A stretch of DNA of 64,000 nucleotides from Alloscardovia omnicolens DSM 21503 (lineage in GTDB: Bacteria; Actinomycetota; Actinomycetes; Actinomycetales; Bifidobacteriaceae). The stretch lies in the NCBI RefSeq assembly GCF_000420505.1, contig NZ_ATVB01000003.1, positions 62,001 through 126,000 of the forward strand. Reading direction: 5' to 3'. Of the stretch, positions 46,612 to 54,433 are shown in pieces. Under the pieces are notes generated by a model. It saw nothing but the letters and a program-made list of their open reading frames with translations, was not told the DNA's origin and did no database searches. Positions within the stretch are counted from its first letter, which is position 1. Each line of letters starts with the position of its first letter. The position numbers and the translations under genes are program-made.

Positions 46612-47553
46612 TTAGCCGATGCGCTTAATTGCGTCTTCCACCAAATCCCAGAACTTGTCGAAGTCTAACTTCGTAGCCACCTGAGTGTGGCATTCATCTT
46701 CTGAAGGCTCTGGCCCGCGCAAATCTGCTACGGTCATACCCACAGTTAATGTACCTGCAAGCTCCACATCTACAGGGCAACGGCGCGTCTGCACAATCGA
46801 TGGATCAATGAGGTATGCAATCGTGCATGGATCGTGCACTGGAGGATCTACGAAGTCCTGATTTTCACTGTATGCCTTGCGGAAGAAGTCCATAAGACCA
46901 GAGACGAACATGGCCAGGTCGGAGCCAACAGATTCAATCTGCTTCTGCACAGCAGGTGTGCACAGCGCCTGATGCGTCAAATCCAAGCCGACCATGGTAA
47001 CCTTCCATGGCTCGTTAAACACAATGTGCGCCGCTTCTGGATCAACCATAATATTGAATTCTGCAACCGAGCTCCAGTTACCCACATGGTAACCGCCGCC
47101 CATGAGCACAACTTCCTTCACGCGCTCAACAATGCGTGGCTCCATACGCACGGCCATAGCAATATTAGTGAGAGGACCAGTTGGAACAAGTGTTACTGTG
47201 CCAGGCTCTTCAGACATAAGAGTGTCAATAATGAATTGAACTGCACTCTTGTCTTCGAGCGGACGGCTTGGCGCAGGAAGTTCTACGCCATCAAGACCAG
47301 TTTCGCCGTGGATTGTTGCCGCTGCCTGAGCGTCGCGCAAAATCGGACGATTAGCGCCGCGATATACAGGAACATCTGTTGCGTGCGCTTTTTCGAGGAC
47401 TGCACGTGCGTTATATGTAACTTTATCGAGGCTCTGATTGCCACCTACAGTAGTTACGCCCAGTAAATCAATGTTTGGGTTTCCTGCAGCCAACAAAATT
47501 GCCACAGCGTCGTCATGACCAGGATCGCAATCTAAGATAATTTTTGTAGACAT
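46612..47553 (-). CDS. Inosine-uridine-type nucleoside hydrolase
   Basis: 313 residues. It hydrolyses ribonucleosides to base and ribose. The calcium-binding motif LDCDPGHDDAVAI is at 8-20, with VPTGPLTNIA and AEFNIMVDPEAA typical of the IunH/RihAB family. SD AAAGGAGA. It is first in an operon with the ribokinase-like gene, a complete salvage route from nucleoside to ribose phosphate. A LacI-type operator overlaps its promoter. Confidence 0.95.
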   Translation of the reverse strand: MSTKIILDCDPGHDDAVAILLAAGNPNIDLLGVTTVGGNQSLDKVTYNARAVLEKAHATDVPVYRGANRPILRDAQAAATIHGETGLDGVELPAPSRPLEDKSAVQFIIDTLMSEEPGTVTLVPTGPLTNIAMAVRMEPRIVERVKEVVLMGGGYHVGNWSSVAEFNIMVDPEAAHIVFNEPWKVTMVGLDLTHQALCTPAVQKQIESVGSDLAMFVSGLMDFFRKAYSENQDFVDPPVHDPCTIAYLIDPSIVQTRRCPVDVELAGTLTVGMTVADLRGPEPSEDECHTQVATKLDFDKFWDLVEDAIKRIG

Positions 47554-47620
47554 CGAAGTCTCCTTTGAATTCGTTACTTTTGTCTTTTCTTATTTCTCGT
47601 ATTTTGTATTTTATATTTCT

Positions 47621-47638
47621 TGGTTAAGCGTTTAACCA
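47621..47638. promoter_or_regulatory. LacI-family operator
   Basis: TGGTTAAGCGTTTAACCA is symmetric with TGGTTAA arms about a central CG and only two mismatched positions, as in LacI/PurR-type operators. On the minus strand a -10-like TATAAA lies about 17 bases after its TGGTTA, so it would cover the -35 region of the nucleoside hydrolase promoter. The likely repressor is the LacI-family protein at 48227-49336. Confidence 0.72.
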
Positions 47639-47830
47639 CTGATATAAAAGATAGCAAGCTTTTATGATTTTGGAAAATACTCCACCGCTCGCGCGTGTCG
47701 CACATTAAGAACACAACTACGCTGAGCACTCTGCTTTTACTGGTTGGTTTTATCAGCTGAATCTTAACTAAGTAAATGCGTCATATGTAGAGCGCTCTCT
47801 GCTACACCAAGCCCCGATACATACCTCGAT

Positions 47831-47865
47831 GCGTGAAGATTGTCAACGCACCGCGCACACAACGA
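47831..47865 (+). repeat. 35-bp repeat element
   Basis: Consensus CGTGAARRTTG...GCACACAACG. Related segments occur at 62150-62184 and 62223-62255 inside the second dispersed-repeat copy. Confidence 0.5.
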
Positions 47866-48002
47866 TTGCACCCACACGCCTTAGAACCTTGGACTCAGAA
47901 ACCGCCAATCTCAGGGCAATTCCACTCCAAAATTCTTGAGAATCTGAGGAACCGCAATCAGCGGAACATAGACTGTTAACAGACCGCACCGCGCGCAGAA
48001 AA

Positions 48003-48029
48003 ACATCGTTGAACGCAGCTCAACGATGT
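48003..48029 (-). terminator. Terminator downstream of lacI-family gene
   Basis: Perfect 10-bp arms ACATCGTTGA (48003-48012) and TCAACGATGT (48020-48029). On the minus strand it is followed by TTTTC. It lies ~200 bases past the lacI-family stop. Confidence 0.65.
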
Positions 48030-48226
48030 AAGAACTGATATATCTGCATGCAGCGCATATAGCAGAAATCTGTCCGACCTCGTATGCGACTCATGCATCC
48101 GTTATGCCATCTTGATGCGAAAAATGGTATAACGGACACATATATAAAATTTGCGCCTACGAAGCCACCAGCACAGAGAACCTACAACGTGAACCTAACA
48201 CCGAGACCCCAGCTCTCTGTCAGAAC

Positions 48227-49336
48227 TCACACCTTGGCTACGCTATACCCTTCACTTAATTCAGGCTTCAAAAGCACCACATTGCCCTGACCTGAATCAA
48301 CATAAGCCGCATCCAACATCATCTCGCAACTGCGTTTCGCCAACTGTTCAACATCCTGACGAATAGTTGTCAGCTCAAAATCTAATCCGAAAGCACCCAT
48401 CACATCGTCATAGCCAATCAAAGATATATCTGCTGGCACAGCATAGCCTTGTTCTCTTGCTCGGCGAAGGAAACCCACAGCTATCAGATCATTTCCACAA
48501 AATACAGCGCTCACACCCGCATGAAGCAGGTTATCAGCAAAATTGTATCCTTGAGCCAAGCTGAAACCGCTATCAATAATCCAATCATCCTGTGGAACAA
48601 TATTATGAGCAGCAAGTTCATCGAGGAAAGCTTCAAAACGTGCGGAATGATCCACGCTATTATCCGCAGTAATTTCCACGCTATTATCCGCAGTATTGTT
48701 CCCACTGTCCAACGCATGTCGTTTCACAGGGCCAATCACACCGATTTTCGTATGCCCAGAACGAATCAAATGCTGAGCAGCTAAACGTCCTCCTACGCTG
48801 TGATCGTATGCCAATGCGCGCCATTTTCTATCCGCCACACCTTGGTTTATTTGCTCAGGAATACGGTCAATAAAAACAACCGGAACATGCGTGGACGCGA
48901 GTTCATCAAGTAGCTGAGCATTATACTCAGCTGTTCCAAAAGTTGGCACAATAAAAAGACCGTCAATACCCAACTGAGTAACGCGGCTAATGGCACTGGA
49001 CTGCTCGTTCACATCTTCACTGGTATCAACGATGAGCAAAGAATAGCCTTGACGTCGGCATTCATTTTCCATATGTTTAGCCAAAGAAGCAAAGAAGAGA
49101 TTCTCAATATCGGGAATAATCAAAGCTAACAGACTTGAGGATTGTGTTGCCAAACTGCGAGCGGTTTGGTTAGGAAGATAGTGCATATCTTCTGCGATGG
49201 AACGAATCAAATCGCGCGTTTCCTCAGTGAAACGGTTAGGTTTATTATTCAAAACCAAAGAAACAGCAGTGGACGAAACTCCCGCTTTACGAGCAATATC
49301 TTTGAGCGTAGCCCTCTTTGGCTGCACATTTTTCAT
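48227..49336 (-). CDS. LacI-family transcriptional regulator
   Basis: 369 residues from ATG 49336 (GGAGGG SD). The helix-turn-helix TLKDIARKAGVSSTAVSLVLN is followed by the hinge NQTARSLATQ and a periplasmic-binding-like effector domain. It probably represses the adjacent nucleoside hydrolase/ribokinase operon, with ribose or a nucleoside as inducer (inference from position and operator). An in-frame duplication (TADNSV twice, bases ~48651-48700) lies in the effector domain. An upstream start at 49408 would add 24 residues and is not favoured. Confidence 0.93.
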   Translation of the reverse strand: MKNVQPKRATLKDIARKAGVSSTAVSLVLNNKPNRFTEETRDLIRSIAEDMHYLPNQTARSLATQSSSLLALIIPDIENLFFASLAKHMENECRRQGYSLLIVDTSEDVNEQSSAISRVTQLGIDGLFIVPTFGTAEYNAQLLDELASTHVPVVFIDRIPEQINQGVADRKWRALAYDHSVGGRLAAQHLIRSGHTKIGVIGPVKRHALDSGNNTADNSVEITADNSVDHSARFEAFLDELAAHNIVPQDDWIIDSGFSLAQGYNFADNLLHAGVSAVFCGNDLIAVGFLRRAREQGYAVPADISLIGYDDVMGAFGLDFELTTIRQDVEQLAKRSCEMMLDAAYVDSGQGNVVLLKPELSEGYSVAKV

Positions 49337-49379
49337 AACATCCCTCCAAAAGTCACATCTTGTAGAAGAGTAACACAAA

Positions 49380-49409
49380 GGTGGTGAATATTCTTCAATA
49401 TTCACCACC
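49380..49409 (-). terminator. Terminator of L,D-transpeptidase gene
   Basis: 13-bp perfect arms (49380-49392 and 49397-49409) with loop CTTC, 22 bases past the stop at 49431. The T-run is short (TTTG), so it may also belong to the lacI promoter region. Confidence 0.65.
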
Positions 49410-49430
49410 TGAAGGTTTTCTCAGAAGAGT

Positions 49431-51008
49431 TTAGCGAACTGGACCTGTTGGCTGACTACCCACTACCTGAACAAGAGTTCCTTGAGGACAGTTCTCGTAA
49501 ATCCACTTGGAATCCTGCTCATACATGTTAATGCAGCCGTGAGAACCATGGCCTGCTGAATCTCCTGACGCAATACCACCATAATTCCATGTTGCAGTAT
49601 GGAAGCCTTCACCGCCGTTATAGTAGCTAACCCATTTCACGCCCTTAGACAGATAGCGAGAACCATCATCATTCAAACCAGTCATATCTTGGGTTGCATA
49701 CTTGAGGTAGATAAAGAAGTTACCGTTATCTGACTCATTGCCACCGTTTTTACCCGAGCAAATAGGGAAACTGCGCACAAGCTCATCGTTACGGTATGCA
49801 TAAGCCATTTGAGTGCTTTTATCTACAACAATGCGCATCTCAGACTTGGTCTGTTTTGTTTCAAACTTCGTAATAGTAGATTCAACCTGCGTGCTTGCGC
49901 CCTCGCCCTTTGTAAGAGCGTCGTAGAGCGTATTAACAACAGCATCCGTCCGACCAATTGTTACGCCATTGGCACCTTTAACCTTGGTGAGAAGAACCTT
50001 GCCGGAGCCATCAACAACATCTTCTTGATCTACTTTAGCCTGATTGAGTTGTTCAGGAAGAGTAGAACTTATATAGTCGCTCACCTTCTGTTTATCGTAT
50101 TGAAGTTTGATTGTTCCCTGAGCAGGATCGGCATCTACAGTAATCCACTGAGCAATCTGATCTGCTGGGATTTGGAAGTTTTTACCGTCGCCATTAGAAA
50201 CAACATACTGAGCAGATACTCGCGCGTTAGCTTGGTCTGCAGCTTGCTGAGCAGATTCTACAGAGATTGGCATGCTCACGTTTTTATAAGAAATTTTCAC
50301 GCTGCTCGGGTGACCAGGCTCTTTAACAAGCTTATTAACTTGTGTGAGAACCTGTGTATTTTCAGGCATTTTACCGCTCTTACCAGTTACAACAGAGTAA
50401 GACTTTGATTCAGAATCAAAAGCAATGGTAGAACCGACAGCACGATTATCTTCATTAACGAAGCTTTTGGCTAAATACTGACTCGTAGCGTACTTATCGA
50501 CCTTCGCATTCAATGGCACATTATAATGAATAAAAGGATTAACCTTCGCAAAAATATTATCGTTTTTAGCAGTCAACAGATTTTTTACAGTCTGATTCAC
50601 ATTTACTGCTACGCCTAAGTCTTTCAGGTTTGCCTTAACGCTCTTGCCATTATCATCAGAAACAGTTACGGAGGAACGAGCCACCGCATTGCTTACAGTT
50701 ACTCTAAGCTGCTGAGCATTTTGACCCGCAACACTCACACTACCAAATTCAACTCCTAAAGGAGCCTTGTCTTGGTAATACCAACGCGCACCGAAGAACC
50801 AACCGATAAGGGAGAGAAGAAGAACAGCAAGCACTGCTCCACTAGACCACAATGCAATGCGTGTACGTCGAGATAAGCCTTGTTTCCCTGATGGGTTGTT
50901 AGGCATCTGCTCAGCGTCAACTAATGGATTATTTATCACCATTGTATCTTCGCTTAACTCCCCACCGGCGGCATTGAACATAGCGTCGTCATGTGAAGCG
51001 ATCGTCAT
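49431..51008 (-). CDS. L,D-transpeptidase, membrane-anchored
   Basis: 525 residues. A cytoplasmic N-terminus and one TM helix (about 49-68) precede peptidoglycan-binding-like repeats (about 85-380). The C-terminal YkuD domain carries HGSHGCINM with the catalytic Cys, near 489-497. It forms 3-3 crosslinks in peptidoglycan or attaches proteins to it, outside the membrane. The ATG follows AAGGGA. Monocistronic. Confidence 0.93.
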   Translation of the reverse strand: MTIASHDDAMFNAAGGELSEDTMVINNPLVDAEQMPNNPSGKQGLSRRTRIALWSSGAVLAVLLLSLIGWFFGARWYYQDKAPLGVEFGSVSVAGQNAQQLRVTVSNAVARSSVTVSDDNGKSVKANLKDLGVAVNVNQTVKNLLTAKNDNIFAKVNPFIHYNVPLNAKVDKYATSQYLAKSFVNEDNRAVGSTIAFDSESKSYSVVTGKSGKMPENTQVLTQVNKLVKEPGHPSSVKISYKNVSMPISVESAQQAADQANARVSAQYVVSNGDGKNFQIPADQIAQWITVDADPAQGTIKLQYDKQKVSDYISSTLPEQLNQAKVDQEDVVDGSGKVLLTKVKGANGVTIGRTDAVVNTLYDALTKGEGASTQVESTITKFETKQTKSEMRIVVDKSTQMAYAYRNDELVRSFPICSGKNGGNESDNGNFFIYLKYATQDMTGLNDDGSRYLSKGVKWVSYYNGGEGFHTATWNYGGIASGDSAGHGSHGCINMYEQDSKWIYENCPQGTLVQVVGSQPTGPVR

Positions 51009-51165
51009 ACAAAATCCCTTCTCTTCATTTCCTCCTTCTAAGAATATTCCGATATCATGACGCTGAGGAGGAAAAATATCTCTGAGCGCAATCTGTTGTG
51101 TCGTATTTTCACTAATTCATGCAAAAAGTGAGCAATATCACATACTCTCACCCCTGCGAGAATCA

Positions 51166-51717
51166 TTACTTCATATAGTTACCCATACGTACACGCCCAT
51201 GCTGTGTAAATTTATAAGCACATTCTGCTTCGTCACCTGCAAAAAGCACGGGAGCATAATCATCAATCTGTAACGTGCCATCATCCTTGAGCAGGCTATC
51301 GTCAATCCATCTCTGCTTAATAGCGGCGAAGATATGATGCACGTTATCCATTTTTTCAATTTTCTTCACCGTGCATTCGAAGATAATCGGAAAATCGGTA
51401 AGAAGTGGCGCATTAATCATGCTCGCAGTTTGCGCGTTCAGATCCAAGCGTGACAGTTTATCTTCCTCATGCCACCAGCCAGCAGATTCTACGGAAGTCA
51501 TAACAGGTTCAGCTGCCACATTGACGGTGAATTCACCATACTTTTCAATCTGCTGAGCCGCTCGACTATCGGAGCTTACTCCCAGCACAATATTATTGCG
51601 CAAAGAATATGTAGAGCTGTTCGTCGTTATATTGTAGCCGTAATCGTCATCTTTATAACCAAGAACCACGACAGGATAACCGAGATAAAATTTTCCCGTA
51701 TTAAATTCAACGAGCAT
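51166..51717 (-). CDS. Flavin reductase family (FMN-binding) protein
   Basis: 183 residues with a flavin-reductase-like split barrel: YPVVVLGYKDDD-YGYNITTNSS, then NIVLGVSSDSR and a C-terminal GRVRMGNYMK. Probable NAD(P)H:flavin oxidoreductase or FMN-binding oxidoreductase; partner unknown. It is 12 bp downstream of gmk on the same strand. Confidence 0.82.
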   Translation of the reverse strand: MLVEFNTGKFYLGYPVVVLGYKDDDYGYNITTNSSTYSLRNNIVLGVSSDSRAAQQIEKYGEFTVNVAAEPVMTSVESAGWWHEEDKLSRLDLNAQTASMINAPLLTDFPIIFECTVKKIEKMDNVHHIFAAIKQRWIDDSLLKDDGTLQIDDYAPVLFAGDEAECAYKFTQHGRVRMGNYMK

Positions 51718-51729
51718 AAGCTACTCCCC

Positions 51730-52320
51730 TTAAGCAGTCTTTCCCATAGCTTGCTCAAAAACAGACCATAATTGCTCAGCTGCACGCTCTACTTCATCAT
51801 TAACAATGACTATATCGAACTCATTTTGTAGCTCAAGCTCATGACGTGCAGTAGTCAAACGTCGCTGCTGCTGTTCCGCGGTTTCCGTGCCGCGTCCTTT
51901 TAATCGAGCTACAAGTTCCTCAAAACTAGGAGGAGCAAGGAAAACAAATATAGGATTCAATCCTACTTCTGCAGCACGTTCGCGCACTTTATGCACACCT
52001 TGCACATCAATTTCCAACATAGACGGGATACCCGCTGCTAAATGTTCTTTTACAGGAGCAGCAGGCGTTCCATAATGATGCACACCATGCACTACTGCTG
52101 TTTCTAGGAATTCACCGCGCGCTTCTTTATCTAAAAATTCTTGCTCGGTCATAAAGAAGTAGTTCACACCATCTACTTCACCAGGTCGAGGATCGCGCGT
52201 GGTCGCAGAGACACTCAACCAAATCTCAGGATGGTCTTCAAACAGTTTAGCTTCTACTGTTCCTTTACCCACTGCCGTAGGGCCAGCTAATACAACAAGG
52301 CGATGCGTTTGTTCAGTCAT
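51730..52320 (-). CDS. gmk: Guanylate kinase
   Basis: 196 residues. It phosphorylates GMP to GDP. P-loop AGPTAVGKGT (Ser/Gly of the usual GPSGVGKGT replaced by Thr/Ala), SVSATTRDPRPGEVDGVNYFF, and the lid RLKGRGTETAEQQQRRL. ATG 52320 is chosen: TATAGT ends seven bases upstream and there is no SD, suggesting a leaderless mRNA. ATG 52347 would add nine residues. Confidence 0.95.
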   Translation of the reverse strand: MTEQTHRLVVLAGPTAVGKGTVEAKLFEDHPEIWLSVSATTRDPRPGEVDGVNYFFMTEQEFLDKEARGEFLETAVVHGVHHYGTPAAPVKEHLAAGIPSMLEIDVQGVHKVRERAAEVGLNPIFVFLAPPSFEELVARLKGRGTETAEQQQRRLTTARHELELQNEFDIVIVNDEVERAAEQLWSVFEQAMGKTA

Positions 52321-52431
52321 GGATTTTACTATACCCTCAACCCTCATTTTCAGCGAGAGGACAGAATATTAATACATACAATCTCACTATATAAAACGCA
52401 TAATAAAAACACAATAATGAGCTTATTGTCT

Positions 52432-52462
52432 ATACTGATGTTAGAAAAGTTAACATCAGTAT
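52432..52462 (+). promoter_or_regulatory. Perfect inverted repeat at the promoter of the peptide/MFS cassette
   Basis: 12-bp arms ATACTGATGTTA (52432-52443) and TAACATCAGTAT (52451-52462) with a 7-base spacer, 20 bases before the peptide ATG. A -10-like TATACT (52431-52436) overlaps the left arm. It could be a repressor operator, or a hairpin at the 5' end of the transcript. Confidence 0.65.
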
Positions 52463-52481
52463 GATTGAAAGGAAGTGAACT

Positions 52482-52532
52482 ATGAGCAAGCAAGGTGGAA
52501 TCAATCCTCGACCACTGCCTCCAAAACAATAA
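52482..52532 (+). CDS. Putative 16-residue peptide gene
   Basis: ATG at 52482, TAA at 52530-52532, product MSKQGGINPRPLPPKQ. A good SD (AAAGGAAG) lies 6-7 bases upstream, directly after the inverted repeat. Five of the last eight codons before the final Gln encode Pro, Arg or Lys, giving a proline-rich basic C-terminus. The Gly-Gly could mark a processing site. I do not recognise the peptide. The helical protein and MFS genes follow on the same strand. It is too short to be certain; translation is inferred from the SD and context. Confidence 0.5.
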   Translation: MSKQGGINPRPLPPKQ

Positions 52533-52559
52533 GTAAAGCCAAACTAGGAAAGAACAAAC

Positions 52560-53045
52560 ATGCCTTCTTCTGAAGAAATGTTTGACGAATATGTGAGAAC
52601 AAGTGCAGCATATTGTGCTGATTTATTCAGAACAGCAGAGCTCTTCTTTAGAGCCAATGTTGCACTTGAATCCACTATCGTTGACGAAAATACATCACAC
52701 TGTGGAACTGTTGAAGAAATACGTAAGATATTTATACACTGTCGAGAGATTACCTCTTCGACAATCACTTCTTTAGCTACTTTTAAAAGGTGCCACACAG
52801 CATTACCCGAGCAACTTGACATAGATTTTTCATATCAAGAACAATTACTTGCTAGCATAGTTGACTCTCTTAATCGTATTGTTAATTTGTTTGATTCCGT
52901 TAGTGATTTCGAGAATTTACAGAATCAGATTTGGGACGATGATAATTTTACGAATGAATTTACGAAAACTGCTCAATCTATATCTCATGCAATACTCTGG
53001 CAATGCAGTTTTGCACGTAAGGCAAATCTAGATGAACTTTCTTAA
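52560..53045 (+). CDS. Unrecognised helical protein of peptide/MFS cassette
   Basis: 161 residues, predicted almost entirely helical, acidic, no TM segment or signal peptide, five scattered cysteines (Cys19, 48, 60, 78, 148). SD AGGAAAG. It overlaps the MFS gene by 14 bases, so the two are translationally linked. I recognise no family. By position it may be an immunity, modification or export accessory protein for the 16-residue peptide. More AT-rich in appearance than flanking housekeeping genes. Confidence 0.7.
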   Translation: MPSSEEMFDEYVRTSAAYCADLFRTAELFFRANVALESTIVDENTSHCGTVEEIRKIFIHCREITSSTITSLATFKRCHTALPEQLDIDFSYQEQLLASIVDSLNRIVNLFDSVSDFENLQNQIWDDDNFTNEFTKTAQSISHAILWQCSFARKANLDELS

Positions 53046-54297
53046 CCATTTTCGTGGATACTACCGCCTTGCAGCAAGTGATTTTCTCTCTAACTACGCC
53101 ACTACAGTTGCGGCTACCACTATTAAGCTCTGGCTTGTTAACTCTTTATTAGCTGGTGTACAGGAGTCAAGCAAATACCTGACTATTTATTTAATGCTCA
53201 GCGCTATCAGTGAACTTATTACTGGTTTATTTTCCGGAACCGTAGCTGAACATTACGGAGTATTGCATACCACTATGAGCGCATGCTTACTGCGTATGGG
53301 AGCAGGTATAGGCGTTATAGTTGTTATCGTCTGGTCGCAACCATCAGCGCATACATATGCTAATCTTCTTTTTTGGATAGTCTCTCTTTTGGTTATGTTC
53401 ACTACCGCCTGTGATACTTTCTATTTCCCAGCCATCAGTTCTTTTGTTAATCGCATTACTGAGTCCAAGAAGCTTACTCGGGTTCTGTCTCTTCTGCGTT
53501 TTAGCAGTCTTATGGGAACTTTAATTGGTCCAGCTGTTGCCGGTTTAGCAGGTAGCACTCAGCTCTATATACCTATTCTGCTTACAGAAACACTTGCTCT
53601 CTTATTAACTGTAGTTCTTATCTGGCGGATCTCGAAGACGGCGGGCTACAGGCATATATATGAGAACACATCGTCAACATTACCTGAATTGTTCACTAAC
53701 TGGCGTCAGGGCATAAAAACTTTTGCTGCAAATCGCACGTACCGTTTGCTTTTCCCTTTTGCTGTGGTTGAAGCGGTAGCAAATTCAGGTTTGGGTTTTG
53801 CAATTATCTTTTACTTCACTACGCAACTGCATGATATACAAAGCTATGGTTGGTATTTAAGCGCACTATCAGCAGGATACGCTATCAGTTATCTGATTGC
53901 TCCTCAGTGTTCACACATATTTAGTTTTGCTCAGCTTCTGACTGCATCACATATATTGATTACTGTATGTTTATGCTCTCTTGCTGTTACTCGTATTGGT
54001 GTTATAGCGGTTTTCTGGGGATTTCTTTTCGCTTTTTCCCAAGCGATTATTAGTCCTGCTTTTCAATCTATTTTTATTCAGTCGGTTGACCAAAGTCTTG
54101 TTGCCCAAGTTATGTCTGTATTTATTTCTGTAGTAGCAGCGATTGGAGCTATAAGTTATCCTGCATGGGATTGGATGTATACAGTAACCGGTAATAATGC
54201 CACCGTACTTATTATATGCGCCTCAGGATTGCACGGGTTCTTAGTTCTTCTATGCGCTTTTCTCTATCCACAATTAAAGAGCATTCGCACTGCGTAG
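53032..54297 (+). CDS. MFS transporter, probable exporter
   Basis: 421 residues with about 12 TM helices. N-terminal FRGYYRLAASDFLSNYATTVAATTIKL-like sequence and the internal loop GLFSGTVAEHYG match MFS_3-type efflux proteins (EntS/macrolide-efflux-like). It probably exports a small molecule or peptide; the preceding short peptide is an obvious candidate. Located between convergent gmk-side and carB genes and closed by a strong terminator. Confidence 0.88.
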   Translation: MNFLNHFRGYYRLAASDFLSNYATTVAATTIKLWLVNSLLAGVQESSKYLTIYLMLSAISELITGLFSGTVAEHYGVLHTTMSACLLRMGAGIGVIVVIVWSQPSAHTYANLLFWIVSLLVMFTTACDTFYFPAISSFVNRITESKKLTRVLSLLRFSSLMGTLIGPAVAGLAGSTQLYIPILLTETLALLLTVVLIWRISKTAGYRHIYENTSSTLPELFTNWRQGIKTFAANRTYRLLFPFAVVEAVANSGLGFAIIFYFTTQLHDIQSYGWYLSALSAGYAISYLIAPQCSHIFSFAQLLTASHILITVCLCSLAVTRIGVIAVFWGFLFAFSQAIISPAFQSIFIQSVDQSLVAQVMSVFISVVAAIGAISYPAWDWMYTVTGNNATVLIICASGLHGFLVLLCAFLYPQLKSIRTA

Positions 54298-54376
54298 AAG
54301 AGAAAAGGGACTATTCATTTCACTATTGGGAAAACTCTGCAGTCACTCAGATGAGTTTTGAACATTCTTCTTAGGT

Positions 54377-54424
54377 ATAATAAAGATTGCCTCACTGTAC
54401 AACCAGTGAGGCAATCTTTATTAT
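54377..54424. terminator. Bidirectional terminator between MFS gene and carB
   Basis: Perfect 21-bp arms (54377-54397 and 54404-54424) with a 6-base loop. A/T-rich lower stem on both sides. Confidence 0.93.
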
Positions 54425-54433
54425 GCTTTCTTC

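Larger units (their letters stand above)
47554..48226. other. Intergenic region between nucleoside hydrolase and lacI-family gene
   Basis: 673 bases with no credible gene. It contains the LacI-type operator (47621-47638), a 35-bp repeat element (47831-47865), a lacI terminator (48003-48029), and a hairpin (48099-48135) related in reverse orientation to the dispersed repeat hairpins. The middle portion looks like degraded repeat sequence. Confidence 0.65.

Noticed and set aside
52482-54297. Microcin C-type cluster
   Set aside because: No MccB-like adenylating enzyme and the peptide does not end in Asn, so the cassette does not fit that class.
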